From Pseudomonadota bacterium (lineage in GTDB: Bacteria; Pseudomonadota; Gammaproteobacteria; Acidiferrobacterales; Acidiferrobacteraceae), in contig JAKBUS010000011.1 in assembly GCA_021841585.1 (NCBI GenBank), forward strand, positions 1 through 50,384: 50,384 bases of DNA, read 5' to 3'. The position numbers and the translations under genes were made by a program. The notes beneath the pieces are model-generated. The model made no database searches. It worked only from the letters and a program-made list of their open reading frames with translations, and was not told where the DNA came from. Shown here one piece after another: positions 26,024-35,721 of the stretch; the stretch's first letter is position 1; each line of letters starts with the position of its first letter.

Positions 26024-27209
26024 AGTCGTAGGAAAAGTCACAGGTGTGCACGACCGCGCGCCCGGCGCCCTGGCCGAGATCGACGCCGACCGTAATGTCC
26101 GGGGCCGCCAGGGCCTTTTGGCCAACCTCTTCACGATAATCCGGATCGACCGCGCCGTGACAAAACACCCGCACACCATTTAGGCTCACGGTCACGCGAT
26201 TTGGGTCATCGAGGGCGATGGGCGCGCGCCCCACGGCCATGAGGATACGGCCCCAGTTGGGATCGCTCGCAAACAAGGCGGTCTTCACGAGCGGCGAGGT
26301 GGCGATGGTATCGGCCACGGCACGCGCCTCGTCGTCGGACTTGGCGCCGGAGATCTCCACGCGCACGAACTTGGTTGCGCCCTCGCCGTCGCGGACGATG
26401 GCCTGCGCAAGCTCGCCACAGACCTGCTCCAAGGCCGTGCAAAATTCACTAAAGGCCGGACCTTCGGCGGCCGTCAGGCGCACGCCCGAGCGGCCCGTGG
26501 CGAGCACCACCAAGGCATCGTTTGTCGAGGTGTCACCATCCACGGAAATGGCATTGAAGGTGGTCTTCACGGCGCGCGAGAGCGCCGCCTGTAAAACGGG
26601 ACGCGCCGCTTCGATGTCGGTCGCCACGAACGAAAGCATGGTCGCCATGTTGGGGTGGATCATGCCCGACCCCTTGGCGATACCGGTGATTCGCACCGAC
26701 TTGCCCCCCATCGCGATCTCGCGCGTCGCGCCCTTGGGCACCGTATCGGTCGTCATGATGCCATGCGCCGCGTCCCCCCACCCGTCGGCGGAGGCCGCGC
26801 TCACGGCCGCCGGGATAGCGGCGATCACCGCAAAGGCCGGCAGGCGCTCGCCTATGACCCCGGTCGAGAACGGCAACACCTCGTCCGGGCGGCACCCGAG
26901 CGCCTGCGCAAGGGCCTGGCAGCAGGCGTGCGCATCAGCGAGACCCGGCTCACCGGTCGCGGCATTGGCATAGCCGGTATTGATAATGAGCGCGCGCGGC
27001 TCGGTCTGCCGCCAATGGGCCTTGGCAACGATCACCGGCGCGGCCGCGAAATGACTTTGGGTAAAGACCGCCGCGGCCGTGGTCCCAGGATCGCACTGGA
27101 TGACCACGAGGTCACGCCGATCGGCCTTGCGGATCCCAGCGGCCACGGTACCGAGCCGCACACCGGCAACGATCCCAAGCGGCGGCATAGCCTTGACTCC
27201 CACGGCCAT
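25992..27209 (-). CDS. argJ: Bifunctional ornithine acetyltransferase / N-acetylglutamate synthase
   Basis: Transfers the acetyl group from N-acetylornithine to glutamate and so recycles it in arginine synthesis. 405 residues. Self-cleavage and catalysis depend on T190 in IHPNMATMLSF, and the glycine-rich GIAKGSGM before it forms the oxyanion region. The C-terminal SPNWGRILMAVGRA-type motif is present as SDPNWGRILMAVG. ATG 27209 has AAGGAG five bases upstream, so it is chosen over GTG 27215. It lies nine bases after the secA stop on the same strand. Confidence 0.97.
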   Translation of the reverse strand: MAVGVKAMPPLGIVAGVRLGTVAAGIRKADRRDLVVIQCDPGTTAAAVFTQSHFAAAPVIVAKAHWRQTEPRALIINTGYANAATGEPGLADAHACCQALAQALGCRPDEVLPFSTGVIGERLPAFAVIAAIPAAVSAASADGWGDAAHGIMTTDTVPKGATREIAMGGKSVRITGIAKGSGMIHPNMATMLSFVATDIEAARPVLQAALSRAVKTTFNAISVDGDTSTNDALVVLATGRSGVRLTAAEGPAFSEFCTALEQVCGELAQAIVRDGEGATKFVRVEISGAKSDDEARAVADTIATSPLVKTALFASDPNWGRILMAVGRAPIALDDPNRVTVSLNGVRVFCHGAVDPDYREEVGQKALAAPDITVGVDLGQGAGRAVVHTCDFSYDYVRINGSYRT

Positions 27210-27218
27210 AATCACTCC

Positions 27219-29903
27219 TTAGACAAGACGCCCGTGACACTGTTTGTATTTCTTTCCCGAGCCACAGGGGCACGGGTCGTTGCGGCCTACCTTGGGCGCG
27301 CCGCGCACCACGGTCTGCACCATAAGATCCGAGTCCGCCTCAGCGGCGGCATCGAGGCTCGGGTGATCATAGAACGTGACCCCCTGCTGGCGGCGCTGCT
27401 CGTCGATCAAGTCGATATCGCTCTCGTCCTGGATCTCGACCTGGGCGATGGTGGTGATCACCTCGCGCTTGATGCGGTCGAGCATCTCCGAGAACAGCTC
27501 AAAGGCCTCGCGCTTGTACTCCTGCTGCGGACTCTTTTGCGCATAACCCCGCAGCTGTATGCCTTGGCGGAGATGGTCCATGGCCGCCAGGTGGTCCTTC
27601 CATTGCAGATCGAGGACCTGGAGCATGATGGCCTTCTCCAGATGCCGCATGGTTTCCTCGCCGATCTGTTCGGTCTTCTCCCGGTAACGGTCTTCGGCCT
27701 CTTTCTGGATGCGGGCCCGCAGACCGTCCTCATCGAGGCTCGTGTCATCCTTAAGCCATTGGTCGACGGGAAGACTCAGGCGCAGCTCGCGGTCGAGCGT
27801 GGCCTTCAGCCCATCGATATCCCATTGCTCCTCGAAGCTGCCTGGCGACACATGCTCGCTTATGAGGGCATCGACGACATCACGGTGGATGGCCGAGACG
27901 CTTGCGCTGACATCCTCGGCCGCAAGCAGCTTGTTGCGCTGCTCGTATATCACCTTGCGTTGATCGTTCGCGACGTCGTCATATTCAAGCAATTGCTTAC
28001 GAATATCGAAGTTGTGCGCTTCCACCTTGCGTTGCGCATTCTCGATGGCCTTCGTCACCCATGGATGTTCGATAGCATCGCCCGCTTCCATGCCAAGCTT
28101 TTCCATAAGCCCGGCCACGCGATCCGAGCCAAAGATCCGCATGAGATTGTCTTCAAGCGAGAGATAAAAACGCGTCTCGCCCGGATCGCCCTGACGCCCG
28201 GAGCGGCCACGCAACTGATTGTCGATTCGCCGCGACTCGTGCCGTTCGGTCCCGATCACTTTGAGGCCGCCCGCGGCGATCACGCGATCATGCCGCGCCT
28301 GCCATTCGGCGCGGACCCCTTCGCGCGCCGCCTCGTCTGGATCGGCCCCCGGCGCCGTATCGGGGTTGCCTCCGAGCACGATATCGGTGCCGCGTCCGGC
28401 CATGTTCGTGGCGATCGTGACGGCGCCCTCGCGGCCTGCCTGCGCGATGATGTGCGCCTCGCGCTCATGATGCTTCGCGTTCAACACCTCATGAGGGATG
28501 TTCGCCTTCTTCAAGAGCGCCGATAGGCTCTCCGAACTTTCTATGGAGGCCGTACCGACCAGCACGGGTTGCCCCTTCTTGTGGGCCTCCCCCACATCGG
28601 CGACGATCGCCACATGCTTTTCAGCGGTGGTTCGATAGACTTGGTCGCCATGATCCTTGCGGATCGCCGCCCGGTGCGTCGGGATCACCGTCACCTCGAG
28701 GTTGTAGATCTCCTGGAATTCAAAGGCCTCTGTATCGGCCGTACCGGTCATGCCCGCCAATTTGTCGTAGAGCCGAAAATAATTCTGGAAAGTGATCGAG
28801 GCAAGCGTCTGGTTTTCGTTCTGGATCTCGACACGCTCCTTGGCCTCGACGGCCTGGTGAAGGCCATCGGACCAGCGCCGCCCCGGCATCATACGCCCGG
28901 TAAACTCATCGACGATCACGATCTGGCCGTCTGTCACGATATAATCAACTTCGCGGTGATAGATGGCGTGCGCGCGCAAGCCCGCATTCAAATGATGCAG
29001 AAGGCCCATGTTCCCAAGATCGTAGAGACTTTCACCCTCGGCAAGCAGGCCGGCCGCGGCCAGTAGGCGCTCGGCGGTCTCGTGCCCCTCCTCCGTCAGG
29101 TAGACCTGCTTGGCCTTCTCGTCGACCGTGTAGTCCCCAGGACCTCCCTCCACCTCCTGCCTTTTCAGCCGCGGGATGATGGCGTCGATCTTGACGTAGA
29201 GATCGGTATTCTCCTCGGTGGGGCCGGATATGATGAGCGGCGTGCGGGCCTCGTCTATGAGAATGGAGTCGACCTCGTCTACGACCGCGTAATGCAGGCG
29301 GCGCTGCACGCGCTCATCGGCGCTGAAGGCCATGTTGTCGCGCAGGTAATCGAAGCCGAACTCGTTGTTCGTCCCGTAGGTGATATCGGCATTGTAGGCG
29401 TCGCGGCGCGCCGGCCCTTCGAGCGTCGACACGATGGTCCCGACCGTAAGGCCCAGGAAACGGTAAAGACGCCCCATCCACTCGGCATCGCGGGAGGCGA
29501 GGTAATCGTTCACCGTCACCACGTGCACGCCTAAACCCGGCAGGGCATTCAGATAGGCGGCGAGCGTGGCCACCAGGGTCTTGCCTTCGCCGGTACGCAT
29601 CTCGGCGATCTTGCCTTCGTGCAAGACCATCCCGCCGATCAGCTGGACGTCGAAGTGGCGCATGCCTAGAACCCGGCGCGAGCCTTCACGCACGACCGCA
29701 AAGGCCTCGGGGAGCAGCGCCCCCAAGGGCTCGCCATTTTCCAGCCGTTGCCGGAACGCCGCCGTCTGGCCGCGCAGCTCGTCATCCGACAAGGCCGCGT
29801 AACGCGACTCGAGGCCGTTGATCGCCGCCACCTTCTGGCGCATGCGCCGCACTATGCGATCATTGCGGCTACCGAAAAATTTACTCAGGACGTTGGCGGC
29901 CAT
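27219..29903 (-). CDS. secA: Preprotein translocase ATPase SecA
   Basis: Motor of the Sec system that pushes unfolded preproteins through SecYEG. 894 residues (E. coli 901). Walker A MRTGEGKT 102-109, [19 protein letters not shown] as the DEAD region, and the IRA/HSD region [16 protein letters not shown]. The C-terminal zinc finger [14 protein letters not shown] (C878, C880, C889, H890), which binds SecB and ribosomes, is intact. ATG 29903 has AGAGGG six bases upstream and its own promoter (TTCAAG-17-CATAAT). Confidence 0.99.
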   Translation of the reverse strand: MAANVLSKFFGSRNDRIVRRMRQKVAAINGLESRYAALSDDELRGQTAAFRQRLENGEPLGALLPEAFAVVREGSRRVLGMRHFDVQLIGGMVLHEGKIAEMRTGEGKTLVATLAAYLNALPGLGVHVVTVNDYLASRDAEWMGRLYRFLGLTVGTIVSTLEGPARRDAYNADITYGTNNEFGFDYLRDNMAFSADERVQRRLHYAVVDEVDSILIDEARTPLIISGPTEENTDLYVKIDAIIPRLKRQEVEGGPGDYTVDEKAKQVYLTEEGHETAERLLAAAGLLAEGESLYDLGNMGLLHHLNAGLRAHAIYHREVDYIVTDGQIVIVDEFTGRMMPGRRWSDGLHQAVEAKERVEIQNENQTLASITFQNYFRLYDKLAGMTGTADTEAFEFQEIYNLEVTVIPTHRAAIRKDHGDQVYRTTAEKHVAIVADVGEAHKKGQPVLVGTASIESSESLSALLKKANIPHEVLNAKHHEREAHIIAQAGREGAVTIATNMAGRGTDIVLGGNPDTAPGADPDEAAREGVRAEWQARHDRVIAAGGLKVIGTERHESRRIDNQLRGRSGRQGDPGETRFYLSLEDNLMRIFGSDRVAGLMEKLGMEAGDAIEHPWVTKAIENAQRKVEAHNFDIRKQLLEYDDVANDQRKVIYEQRNKLLAAEDVSASVSAIHRDVVDALISEHVSPGSFEEQWDIDGLKATLDRELRLSLPVDQWLKDDTSLDEDGLRARIQKEAEDRYREKTEQIGEETMRHLEKAIMLQVLDLQWKDHLAAMDHLRQGIQLRGYAQKSPQQEYKREAFELFSEMLDRIKREVITTIAQVEIQDESDIDLIDEQRRQQGVTFYDHPSLDAAAEADSDLMVQTVVRGAPKVGRNDPCPCGSGKKYKQCHGRLV

Positions 29904-29932
29904 AGCCCTCTGAACCGGTCGGAAAAACTCGC

Positions 29933-29961
29933 ATTATGGCCGAAAAGGGGGTTTACTTGAA
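29933..29961 (-). promoter_or_regulatory. secA promoter
   Basis: On the minus strand -35 TTCAAG at 29961-29956, a 17-base spacer, and -10 CATAAT at 29938-29933, 30 bases before the ATG at 29903. It lies just after the M23 peptidase gene. Confidence 0.55.
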
Positions 29962-29972
29962 CACTTTTCCGC

Positions 29973-30887
29973 TTAGTGCCGATCGGCGAGCCGCAGAAAA
30001 CCGATGGGATTGATGGGTACGCCGTGGAGCATCACCTCAAAGTGCAGGTGCGGGCCCGTGGAATAGCCGGTATCCCCCACGCGCCCCAAGAGTTCGTGCT
30101 TGTGAACGACCTCCCCGACGTGCACATAGCGTGCGCTCAGGTGGGCATACATGGTGACCTCGCCATGACCATCGGCGACCTTCACGAGCCGCCCGAAGCC
30201 GCCGTCGCCACCGGCAAAGATCACGATCCCGGCGGCCATGGCGCGTACCGGGGTCCCTATGGGGGCGGCGATGTCGACACCGGGGTGGAAGCCGGGCCGG
30301 CCGGTGAAGGGATCCGGACGCGGGCCGAAGGGAGAGGAGATCCAGCCGCCACGTACCGGCCACCCCCCCGGGGTGGTGAGGGCCATGACCCGGCGCGCGG
30401 CCAACACCGATGCAAGCACCGTCATCTCCGCCGAGCGCCGCATGAAATCCGCCTTCAGATTCTGCGCCACGGCCTTGAGGCCGGCCACGGTCCAGTCCGC
30501 GCCGGCCATCGGCGCGGCCGGGGCCGTCGTGAATGCCGCGCGCATCGCCAGCGGCTGGCCGCGCAACGCGGCGAGCGTCCCGAGGCGCGCCGACAAGGCA
30601 TCGAGGCGACTCGCGCGCGCGCGCAGCCGCCCTACCGTGGCCGAAAGCCGTGATAGATCGGCATGACTGATCTGGGCAAGCCGGCGGGCCTGGCCCAAAG
30701 CGGCCGTCGGGACGCCAGCCGCGGCAGACGCGCCAGGATCGTAGGCGGCGACCAGCCAGAACGCGAGCGCCCCAAGGGCCAGCGGCAGCACACCAAACAA
30801 TGTCAAGGCGCCGACCACCATGGCGCGCAGGCTCACGCTGACGGGACGCGAACGGGCGTCGCCTTCCCGTAAAACGATGATGTTCAT
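29973..30887 (-). CDS. M23 (LytM) family peptidase, membrane anchored
   Basis: 304 residues. One membrane segment at about 24-48 (VVGALTLFGVLPLALGALAFWLV), a periplasmic helical stretch with alanine, leucine and arginine heptads (about 65-130), then the M23 domain with HPGVDIAAPIGTPVRA and GPHLHFEVMLHG carrying the zinc-site histidines and aspartate. The enzyme or its inactive form would act on peptidoglycan cross-links or regulate amidases. ATG 30887 is chosen since it overlaps the upstream stop (ATGA); the longer frame is shadow sequence. M23 genes between lpxC and secA are common in gammaproteobacteria. Cognate partner: the preceding membrane protein. Confidence 0.88.
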   Translation of the reverse strand: MNIIVLREGDARSRPVSVSLRAMVVGALTLFGVLPLALGALAFWLVAAYDPGASAAAGVPTAALGQARRLAQISHADLSRLSATVGRLRARASRLDALSARLGTLAALRGQPLAMRAAFTTAPAAPMAGADWTVAGLKAVAQNLKADFMRRSAEMTVLASVLAARRVMALTTPGGWPVRGGWISSPFGPRPDPFTGRPGFHPGVDIAAPIGTPVRAMAAGIVIFAGGDGGFGRLVKVADGHGEVTMYAHLSARYVHVGEVVHKHELLGRVGDTGYSTGPHLHFEVMLHGVPINPIGFLRLADRH

Positions 30888-31381
30888 AGCGCCCGACGCC
30901 TGTGGACCGCGGGCGCAAGCCGCTGCGCCAAGGCATGGAGCTTTGTGATCAGGCGCGAGGAATCGGGCGAGGACACCGGCAGGGCGCGCATCGCTAAGGC
31001 GCCCGTATGGGCGCGTGCAAGCGAGATGCCGGTTGAGTGGACCAGCTGGCGCTCCAGGCGCGCGAGCTGCACGGCGTTGGCATTGAGCGCGCCAAGCTCG
31101 ATGGCAATGACGTCGAGACCGGCGGTGGTATCGCGGGCCAGAGATGCCACCTCGGCGTGCGCCGCCGCAACCGGCGCGACGCCAGTCCCGCCGCCAAACG
31201 AGTCGGGGGCCACGGTCCGCAAAAGTCCGTAGACGCCAAACGCCAGCAACAGGGGAATCACGCCCACGCCCACGCCGATGGCAATCTGCCATTGGCGTGG
31301 GCTCAAACGCCACTGGCGATTCAAGCGGCTTCTATGACCCACGATCCGCAATGTCACGTTCGCCGGCTTGCGCTCTTTCAC
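30884..31381 (-). CDS. Single-pass membrane protein upstream of M23 peptidase
   Basis: 165 residues of unrecognised family. A basic cytoplasmic N-terminus (KERKPANVTLRIVGHRSRLNR) is followed by one membrane helix at about 31-55 and a periplasmic region rich in Ala and Leu that includes a likely coiled coil (LGALNANAVQLARLERQLVH). The topology parallels the N-terminal half of the M23 protein encoded immediately downstream, so the two may associate. Start GTG 31381 has AAGGAT six bases upstream. The stop overlaps the peptidase start by four bases. It lies 40 bp after lpxC. Confidence 0.75.
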   Translation of the reverse strand: MKERKPANVTLRIVGHRSRLNRQWRLSPRQWQIAIGVGVGVIPLLLAFGVYGLLRTVAPDSFGGGTGVAPVAAAHAEVASLARDTTAGLDVIAIELGALNANAVQLARLERQLVHSTGISLARAHTGALAMRALPVSSPDSSRLITKLHALAQRLAPAVHRRRAL

Positions 31382-31421
31382 ATCGTTATCCTTGAGGTCG
31401 TAACGCCGTCAACGGGGTCCG

Positions 31422-32333
31422 TTAAACCGCGGGCACCGTCCTGGCAAACGATATGGCCGGCCTATCGGTCTCCTCGAACGAGACGATCTCCCAGGCATCG
31501 CTGTCCGCCACCAACACACGCAGCAGGCGGTTATTCAGGGCATGCCCGGACTTACAGGCACTGAAAGCCCCTATCAACGGATGGCCCAGAAGATAAAGAT
31601 CGCCTATCGCATCCAGGATCTTATGCTTGACGAATTCATCCTCGTAACGCAATCCGTCTTCGTTCAGGATGCGAAAATCGTCCATCACCACGGCATTGTC
31701 GAGGCCGCCCCCGCGGGCGAGGCCGTTTTGCCGCAGGGCCTCGAGCTGGCGCATGAAACCGAAGGTGCGCGCGCGGCTGATCTCCTTCACGAACGAGGTC
31801 GTGGAGAAGTCGATACAGGCTACCTGAGTGGAGTTGCGAAAGATGGGGTGGTCGAAATCAATCGTAAACGACACCTTGAATCCGTCCCACGGCTCGAACC
31901 GGACCCATTTGTCGCCATCCTGGATCTCGATGGTCTTGCGAAGCCGAATGAATCGCTTGTGGGCTGATTGTTCTTCGACACCGGCCGACTGGATCAGAAA
32001 AACGAAGGGGCCCGCGCTGCCGTCCATGATCGGGACCTCGGGCGCGGTCAGGTCGACATAGGCATTGTCGATTCCAAGACCGGCAAACGCCGACATCAGA
32101 TGCTCGACCGTCGAGACACGCGCGCCATTATGCTCAAGCGTGGTCGAAAGCCGCGTATCGCTCACATTCTCGGGGCAGGCTCGTATTTCCACGACCTGCG
32201 GCATATCGACCCGGCGGAAGATGATACCGCTATCGACGGGGGCCGGGCGCAGGGTCAGGTAAACCTTCTCTCCGGTGTGTAGCCCGACGCCCGTGGCACG
32301 AATTACGTTCTTTAACGTACGTTGCTTTATCAT
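31422..32333 (-). CDS. lpxC: UDP-3-O-acyl-N-acetylglucosamine deacetylase LpxC
   Basis: Zinc amidase that commits UDP-acyl-GlcNAc to lipid A. 303 residues (E. coli 305). Zinc ligands H78 (TVEHLMSAF), H237 and D241 ([12 protein letters not shown]) are present, and the catalytic H264 (KSGHALNN) is intact. The conserved MDGSAGPFV loop is at about 103-111. ATG 32333 lacks a strong ribosome site; the 172 bp upstream hold possible regulatory dyads. It follows ftsZ in the usual order for this phylum. Confidence 0.98.
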   Translation of the reverse strand: MIKQRTLKNVIRATGVGLHTGEKVYLTLRPAPVDSGIIFRRVDMPQVVEIRACPENVSDTRLSTTLEHNGARVSTVEHLMSAFAGLGIDNAYVDLTAPEVPIMDGSAGPFVFLIQSAGVEEQSAHKRFIRLRKTIEIQDGDKWVRFEPWDGFKVSFTIDFDHPIFRNSTQVACIDFSTTSFVKEISRARTFGFMRQLEALRQNGLARGGGLDNAVVMDDFRILNEDGLRYEDEFVKHKILDAIGDLYLLGHPLIGAFSACKSGHALNNRLLRVLVADSDAWEIVSFEETDRPAISFARTVPAV

Positions 32334-32416
32334 GAGACTTCCGCGCTATGAAGCACACTAGCACCCTGCTGACGACGCCGGACGTCCCTGTACGGCCGCC
32401 GGGCCAAGTTCCGGCA

Positions 32417-32438
32417 TTGTCTTAAACAATAAAGACAA
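32417..32438. promoter_or_regulatory. Inverted repeat upstream of lpxC
   Basis: TTGTCTT, an 8-base AT-rich loop, then AAGACAA: a perfect 7-bp dyad about 84 bp before the lpxC start and 70 bp after the ftsZ stop. It may be an operator, or part of a hairpin between the two genes. A GC-rich dyad at about 32462-32482 follows the ftsZ stop and could be its terminator. Confidence 0.4.
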
Positions 32439-32506
32439 AACGCCATTCTGTCCAGGTCGGTGACGGCCGGCGGCCGTGGCCGGCCTCTTTGTCCCGACAA
32501 ACGGAC

Positions 32507-33658
32507 CTAATCGGCCTGGCGGCGCAAGAACGCCGGGATGTCCAGATAATCGGCCGCCCGGGCATCAGGCTTCTCGCCGACCCGCCGATTACGGATCACG
32601 GTCGGGGTATCGAGATCATCATAGTTCGGGGCCGCGGCGGCCACCCCCGCCGGACCGCCTCCCTTGGCGACCTTGATGGCCACCGCCGCGGCGCGCTTGT
32701 GGCCACCGCCGAGACCGGTGGCGACGACCGTGACACGCATCTCGTCATCCATGCTCGGGTCGATGGCCGTCCCTATGACCACGGTGGCGTCCTCCGATGC
32801 GAACTCCTTGATCGTGTCGCCGACCTCGGCGAACTCACCGAGGGACATGCCGGCGCCGGCCGTGATGTTGACAAGCATACCGCGCGCGCCGGCAATATCC
32901 ACATCCTCCAAAAGCGGGCTCGAGATCGCCGCGCGCGCCGCCTCGCGCGCCCGGTCCGACCCGCGCGCGACCGCAGACCCCATCATGGCCATGCCCATCT
33001 CGGACATGACCGTACGCACATCCGCGAAGTCGACATTGATGTGACCGGGGCGCGTTATGAGCTCCGCGATACCCTGCACCGCCCCCTGCAAGACCTGATT
33101 GGCCTTGCCGAAGGCATCGAGCAGCGTCATGTCCCGACCCACCACCGCAAGCAGCTTCTCGTTCGGGATCGTAATGATGGAATCCACGTATTCAGCCAGA
33201 TCGCGGATCCCCTGCTCGGCGACGCTCATGCGCTTCTTGCCCTCGAAGGGAAAGGGCTTTGTGATCACCGCAACGGTGAGAATGCCCTGGTCCTTGGCCA
33301 CCTGCGCGACGATGGGTGCCGCGCCGGTGCCGGTACCGCCACCCATCCCGGCGGTGATGAACACCATGTCGGCGCCCGCGAGGGCCTCGGCGATGCGCTC
33401 CCTATCCTCCATGGCGGCCTGCCGGCCGATGCCGGGATCCGCGCCGGCCCCCAGCCCCTTCGTCAGATTGGATCCGAGCTGCAAAACGACGTTGGCGGAA
33501 GACCTCTTGATGGCCTGGGCGTCGGTATTGGCGACAATGAACTCCACGCCATCGATATTGGAATTCATCATGTACTCGATGGCGTTACCGCCCCCACCAC
33601 CCACCCCTATGACCTTGATTACGGCCTGCTGGCCGCTTGCCTCTACGATTTCAAACAT
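32507..33658 (-). CDS. ftsZ: Cell division protein FtsZ
   Basis: Tubulin-like GTPase forming the Z-ring. 383 residues. N-terminal IKVIGVGGGGGNAI nucleotide loop, the signature GGGTGTG at 106-112, and the T7 loop region. The C-terminal conserved peptide DYLDIPAFLRRQAD, the tether for FtsA and ZipA, is almost identical to E. coli. A flexible linker (about 320-365) carries Ala/Gly repeats. ATG 33658 has ACAGGAGAG upstream. It is 48 bp downstream of ftsA, in the standard order ftsQ-ftsA-ftsZ. Confidence 0.99.
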   Translation of the reverse strand: MFEIVEASGQQAVIKVIGVGGGGGNAIEYMMNSNIDGVEFIVANTDAQAIKRSSANVVLQLGSNLTKGLGAGADPGIGRQAAMEDRERIAEALAGADMVFITAGMGGGTGTGAAPIVAQVAKDQGILTVAVITKPFPFEGKKRMSVAEQGIRDLAEYVDSIITIPNEKLLAVVGRDMTLLDAFGKANQVLQGAVQGIAELITRPGHINVDFADVRTVMSEMGMAMMGSAVARGSDRAREAARAAISSPLLEDVDIAGARGMLVNITAGAGMSLGEFAEVGDTIKEFASEDATVVIGTAIDPSMDDEMRVTVVATGLGGGHKRAAAVAIKVAKGGGPAGVAAAAPNYDDLDTPTVIRNRRVGEKPDARAADYLDIPAFLRRQAD

Positions 33659-33706
33659 GGCCCGCTCTCCTGTCCTGTATGTGATGTCCGCACTGACTTT
33701 CCATGA

Positions 33707-34948
33707 TCAGAAATTTCCTTGAAACCAACTTTTCATGCGATTCAATATTTCCGTAAACCGTCCAGTAGCCTGGCGGCCGACAGGCGCCATGCTGGGGCCC
33801 GCGGTGTGTTTGTGTCCGTACAAGACGAGACCCACGCCGGTCGCGAAAATGGGGTTGTGGACGACTCCGCTCAAGCCCCCCACATACTGCGGCACCCCCA
33901 GGCGCACCGGCATGTGAAACACCTCTTCGGCCAACTCCACCATGCCTTCCATCTTCGCGCTCCCCCCGGTAAGCACAATGCCCGATCCTAGAAGATCCAT
34001 GAACCCGCTCTTGCGCAAATCGTCTCCGATCAGTTCATAAAGTTCCGTTATGCGCGGCTCGACGACCTCCGCGAGCGTCTGCCGCGACAGCTTGCGTGGC
34101 GGCCGGTCGCCAACACCGGGAACCTCCACCACGCCATCCTCCACGCCCTGACCAGACGCACAGGCCCATTGTTTCTTGATATCCTCCGCGTATTGGGTCG
34201 GCGTGCGCAGCGCCACTGCGATATCGTTAGTCACTTGATCGCCGGCAATGGGAATCACGGAGGTATGACGGATCGCGCCCTGTGTGAACACCGATATGTC
34301 GGTCGTGCCGCCGCCGATGTCGACCAGGCATACGCCAAGTTCCTTCTCGTCTTCAGTCAGCACCGACAGGCTCGAGGCGAGCTGCTCCAAGATGATGTCG
34401 TCGACCTCGAGCCCGCAACGGCGCACGCACTTGACGATGTTCTGGGCGGCACTCACCGCGCCTGTCACGATGTGGACCTTGGCCTCCAGACGCACGCCGG
34501 ACATGCCGATCGGCTCGCGAACACCCTCCTGGCGGTCGATGATGTACTCCTGCGGCAGGATATGGAGGATCTTCTGATCAGCGGGAATGGGCAGGGCGCG
34601 CGCCGCCTCGAGCACGCGATCCACATCACCTTGCCCGACCTCCTTGGTCTTGATGGCAACGATCCCGTGGGAGTTGACGGAATTGATGTGGCTCCCCGCG
34701 ATCCCGGCATAGACCGAATGGATCTGGCAGCCGGCCATGAGTTCGGCCTCCTCGACGGCGCGCTGAATCGACTGCACGGTCGACTCGATATTGACGACCA
34801 CGCCTTTCTTGAGGCCCCGCGATGGTTGATGGCCGACCCCTATGATTTCGACCATGCCGTCGCGCCCGATCTCGCCTACGATCGCAAGCACCTTGGAGGT
34901 GCCGATATCAAGCCCCACCACAAGCCGAGCGTCACCCTTTCTGGTCAT
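33707..34948 (-). CDS. ftsA: Cell division protein FtsA
   Basis: Actin-like membrane tether of FtsZ. 413 residues. Phosphate 1 loop GLDIGTSKVLAIV at about 12-24, phosphate 2 LVDIGGGTTDISVF, and adenosine site GIVLTGGSAKMEG. The C-terminal amphipathic helix FTEILNRMKSWFQGNF, which binds the inner membrane, is complete. ATG 34948 overlaps the ftsQ stop by four bases (ATGA). The 1C domain (about 85-160) is intact. Confidence 0.98.
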   Translation of the reverse strand: MTRKGDARLVVGLDIGTSKVLAIVGEIGRDGMVEIIGVGHQPSRGLKKGVVVNIESTVQSIQRAVEEAELMAGCQIHSVYAGIAGSHINSVNSHGIVAIKTKEVGQGDVDRVLEAARALPIPADQKILHILPQEYIIDRQEGVREPIGMSGVRLEAKVHIVTGAVSAAQNIVKCVRRCGLEVDDIILEQLASSLSVLTEDEKELGVCLVDIGGGTTDISVFTQGAIRHTSVIPIAGDQVTNDIAVALRTPTQYAEDIKKQWACASGQGVEDGVVEVPGVGDRPPRKLSRQTLAEVVEPRITELYELIGDDLRKSGFMDLLGSGIVLTGGSAKMEGMVELAEEVFHMPVRLGVPQYVGGLSGVVHNPIFATGVGLVLYGHKHTAGPSMAPVGRQATGRFTEILNRMKSWFQGNF

Positions 34949-35721
34949 TTCTTATCCCCCGAGCCCGTCTTCCAGCCTATGGCAAAGCCGTTCGTGTACC
35001 GCAAATCGACCTGTCGCATCGCGCTACGCCTAGCGGCGAGCTGGGGAAACACCGTCAAAAAGCGTGCAAGCCGCGCGTAGGCCTTGTGCCCCAGAACGAG
35101 CTGGGGGCCGCCGCGCAGCGCCACCCGCCAGGTGCCGCGCTCAGACAGATCCAAGGCCGTGATGACAAGCCCCGCGGGCTTTAAAAGCGCCTGGAGTCGT
35201 CCATAGTGAACCCACATCTCCCGCTCGCTGCCGGCCGGCCCCTGGAAGACCGGGAGCCCCGCCGGCGGCTCGTAGCCTCGCAGATGGGCATGCCCGCCAC
35301 CGGCATCGACCCATCCGCCGCGCGCCCAGCGCGCGGCAAGGCGCATGCGTCCCACATAAATCACAAGGGCACGCGGGAAGCGCCGCTCGACGCGCACCGA
35401 CCCGACCCACGGCACGCTCGCCACGGCGGCGCGCACGGTGCCAAGGGGCAGGGTATAAAAATTCCGGTACAGGAATGGCTGCACCGCCGCCACGATAAGG
35501 GGCTGCGGTATATGCCCGAGATGACCGATGACGCGCACCGAGCGCACCGGGAACCGGTTGGGGGCCAGCAGCGCGCGCGCCCCCATGGCCACTGCCACCG
35601 CCGCAACGATCGCAAGCGCGACGCGCGCGTGGCGGCGGTCGAGGCGCCGCGCCGGACCGGTTGCGCGCAAGCCGCGGCGGTCGGGAGCCAGCCGTGTCCT
35701 GATATCCGCCCCGATGCTCAT
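34945..35721 (-). CDS. ftsQ: Cell division protein FtsQ
   Basis: Bitopic membrane protein linking early and late divisome proteins. 258 residues: a basic cytoplasmic N-terminus of about 30 residues, a membrane helix at about 33-52 (VALAIVAAVAVAMGARALL), the POTRA domain FPVRSVRVIGHLGHIPQPLIVAAVQ-like start (about 58-125), then the beta domain ending with WRVALRGGPQLVLGHK. ATG 35721 has GGAGG four bases upstream and overlaps the ddl stop (ATGA). Confidence 0.95.
   Translation of the reverse strand: MSIGADIRTRLAPDRRGLRATGPARRLDRRHARVALAIVAAVAVAMGARALLAPNRFPVRSVRVIGHLGHIPQPLIVAAVQPFLYRNFYTLPLGTVRAAVASVPWVGSVRVERRFPRALVIYVGRMRLAARWARGGWVDAGGGHAHLRGYEPPAGLPVFQGPAGSEREMWVHYGRLQALLKPAGLVITALDLSERGTWRVALRGGPQLVLGHKAYARLARFLTVFPQLAARRSAMRQVDLRYTNGFAIGWKTGSGDKK

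Noticed and set aside
26655-28526. 623-codon plus-strand frame opposite argJ and secA
   Set aside because: Antisense shadow caused by high GC at third positions; secA on the other strand is unambiguous.
32410-32420. GGAACTT on the minus strand upstream of lpxC, like a sigma-E -35
   Set aside because: No matching -10 at 15-17 bases spacing.
32489-33706. 405-codon plus-strand frame opposite ftsZ
   Set aside because: Mirror frame of ftsZ; His/Arg/Asp rich and without motifs.
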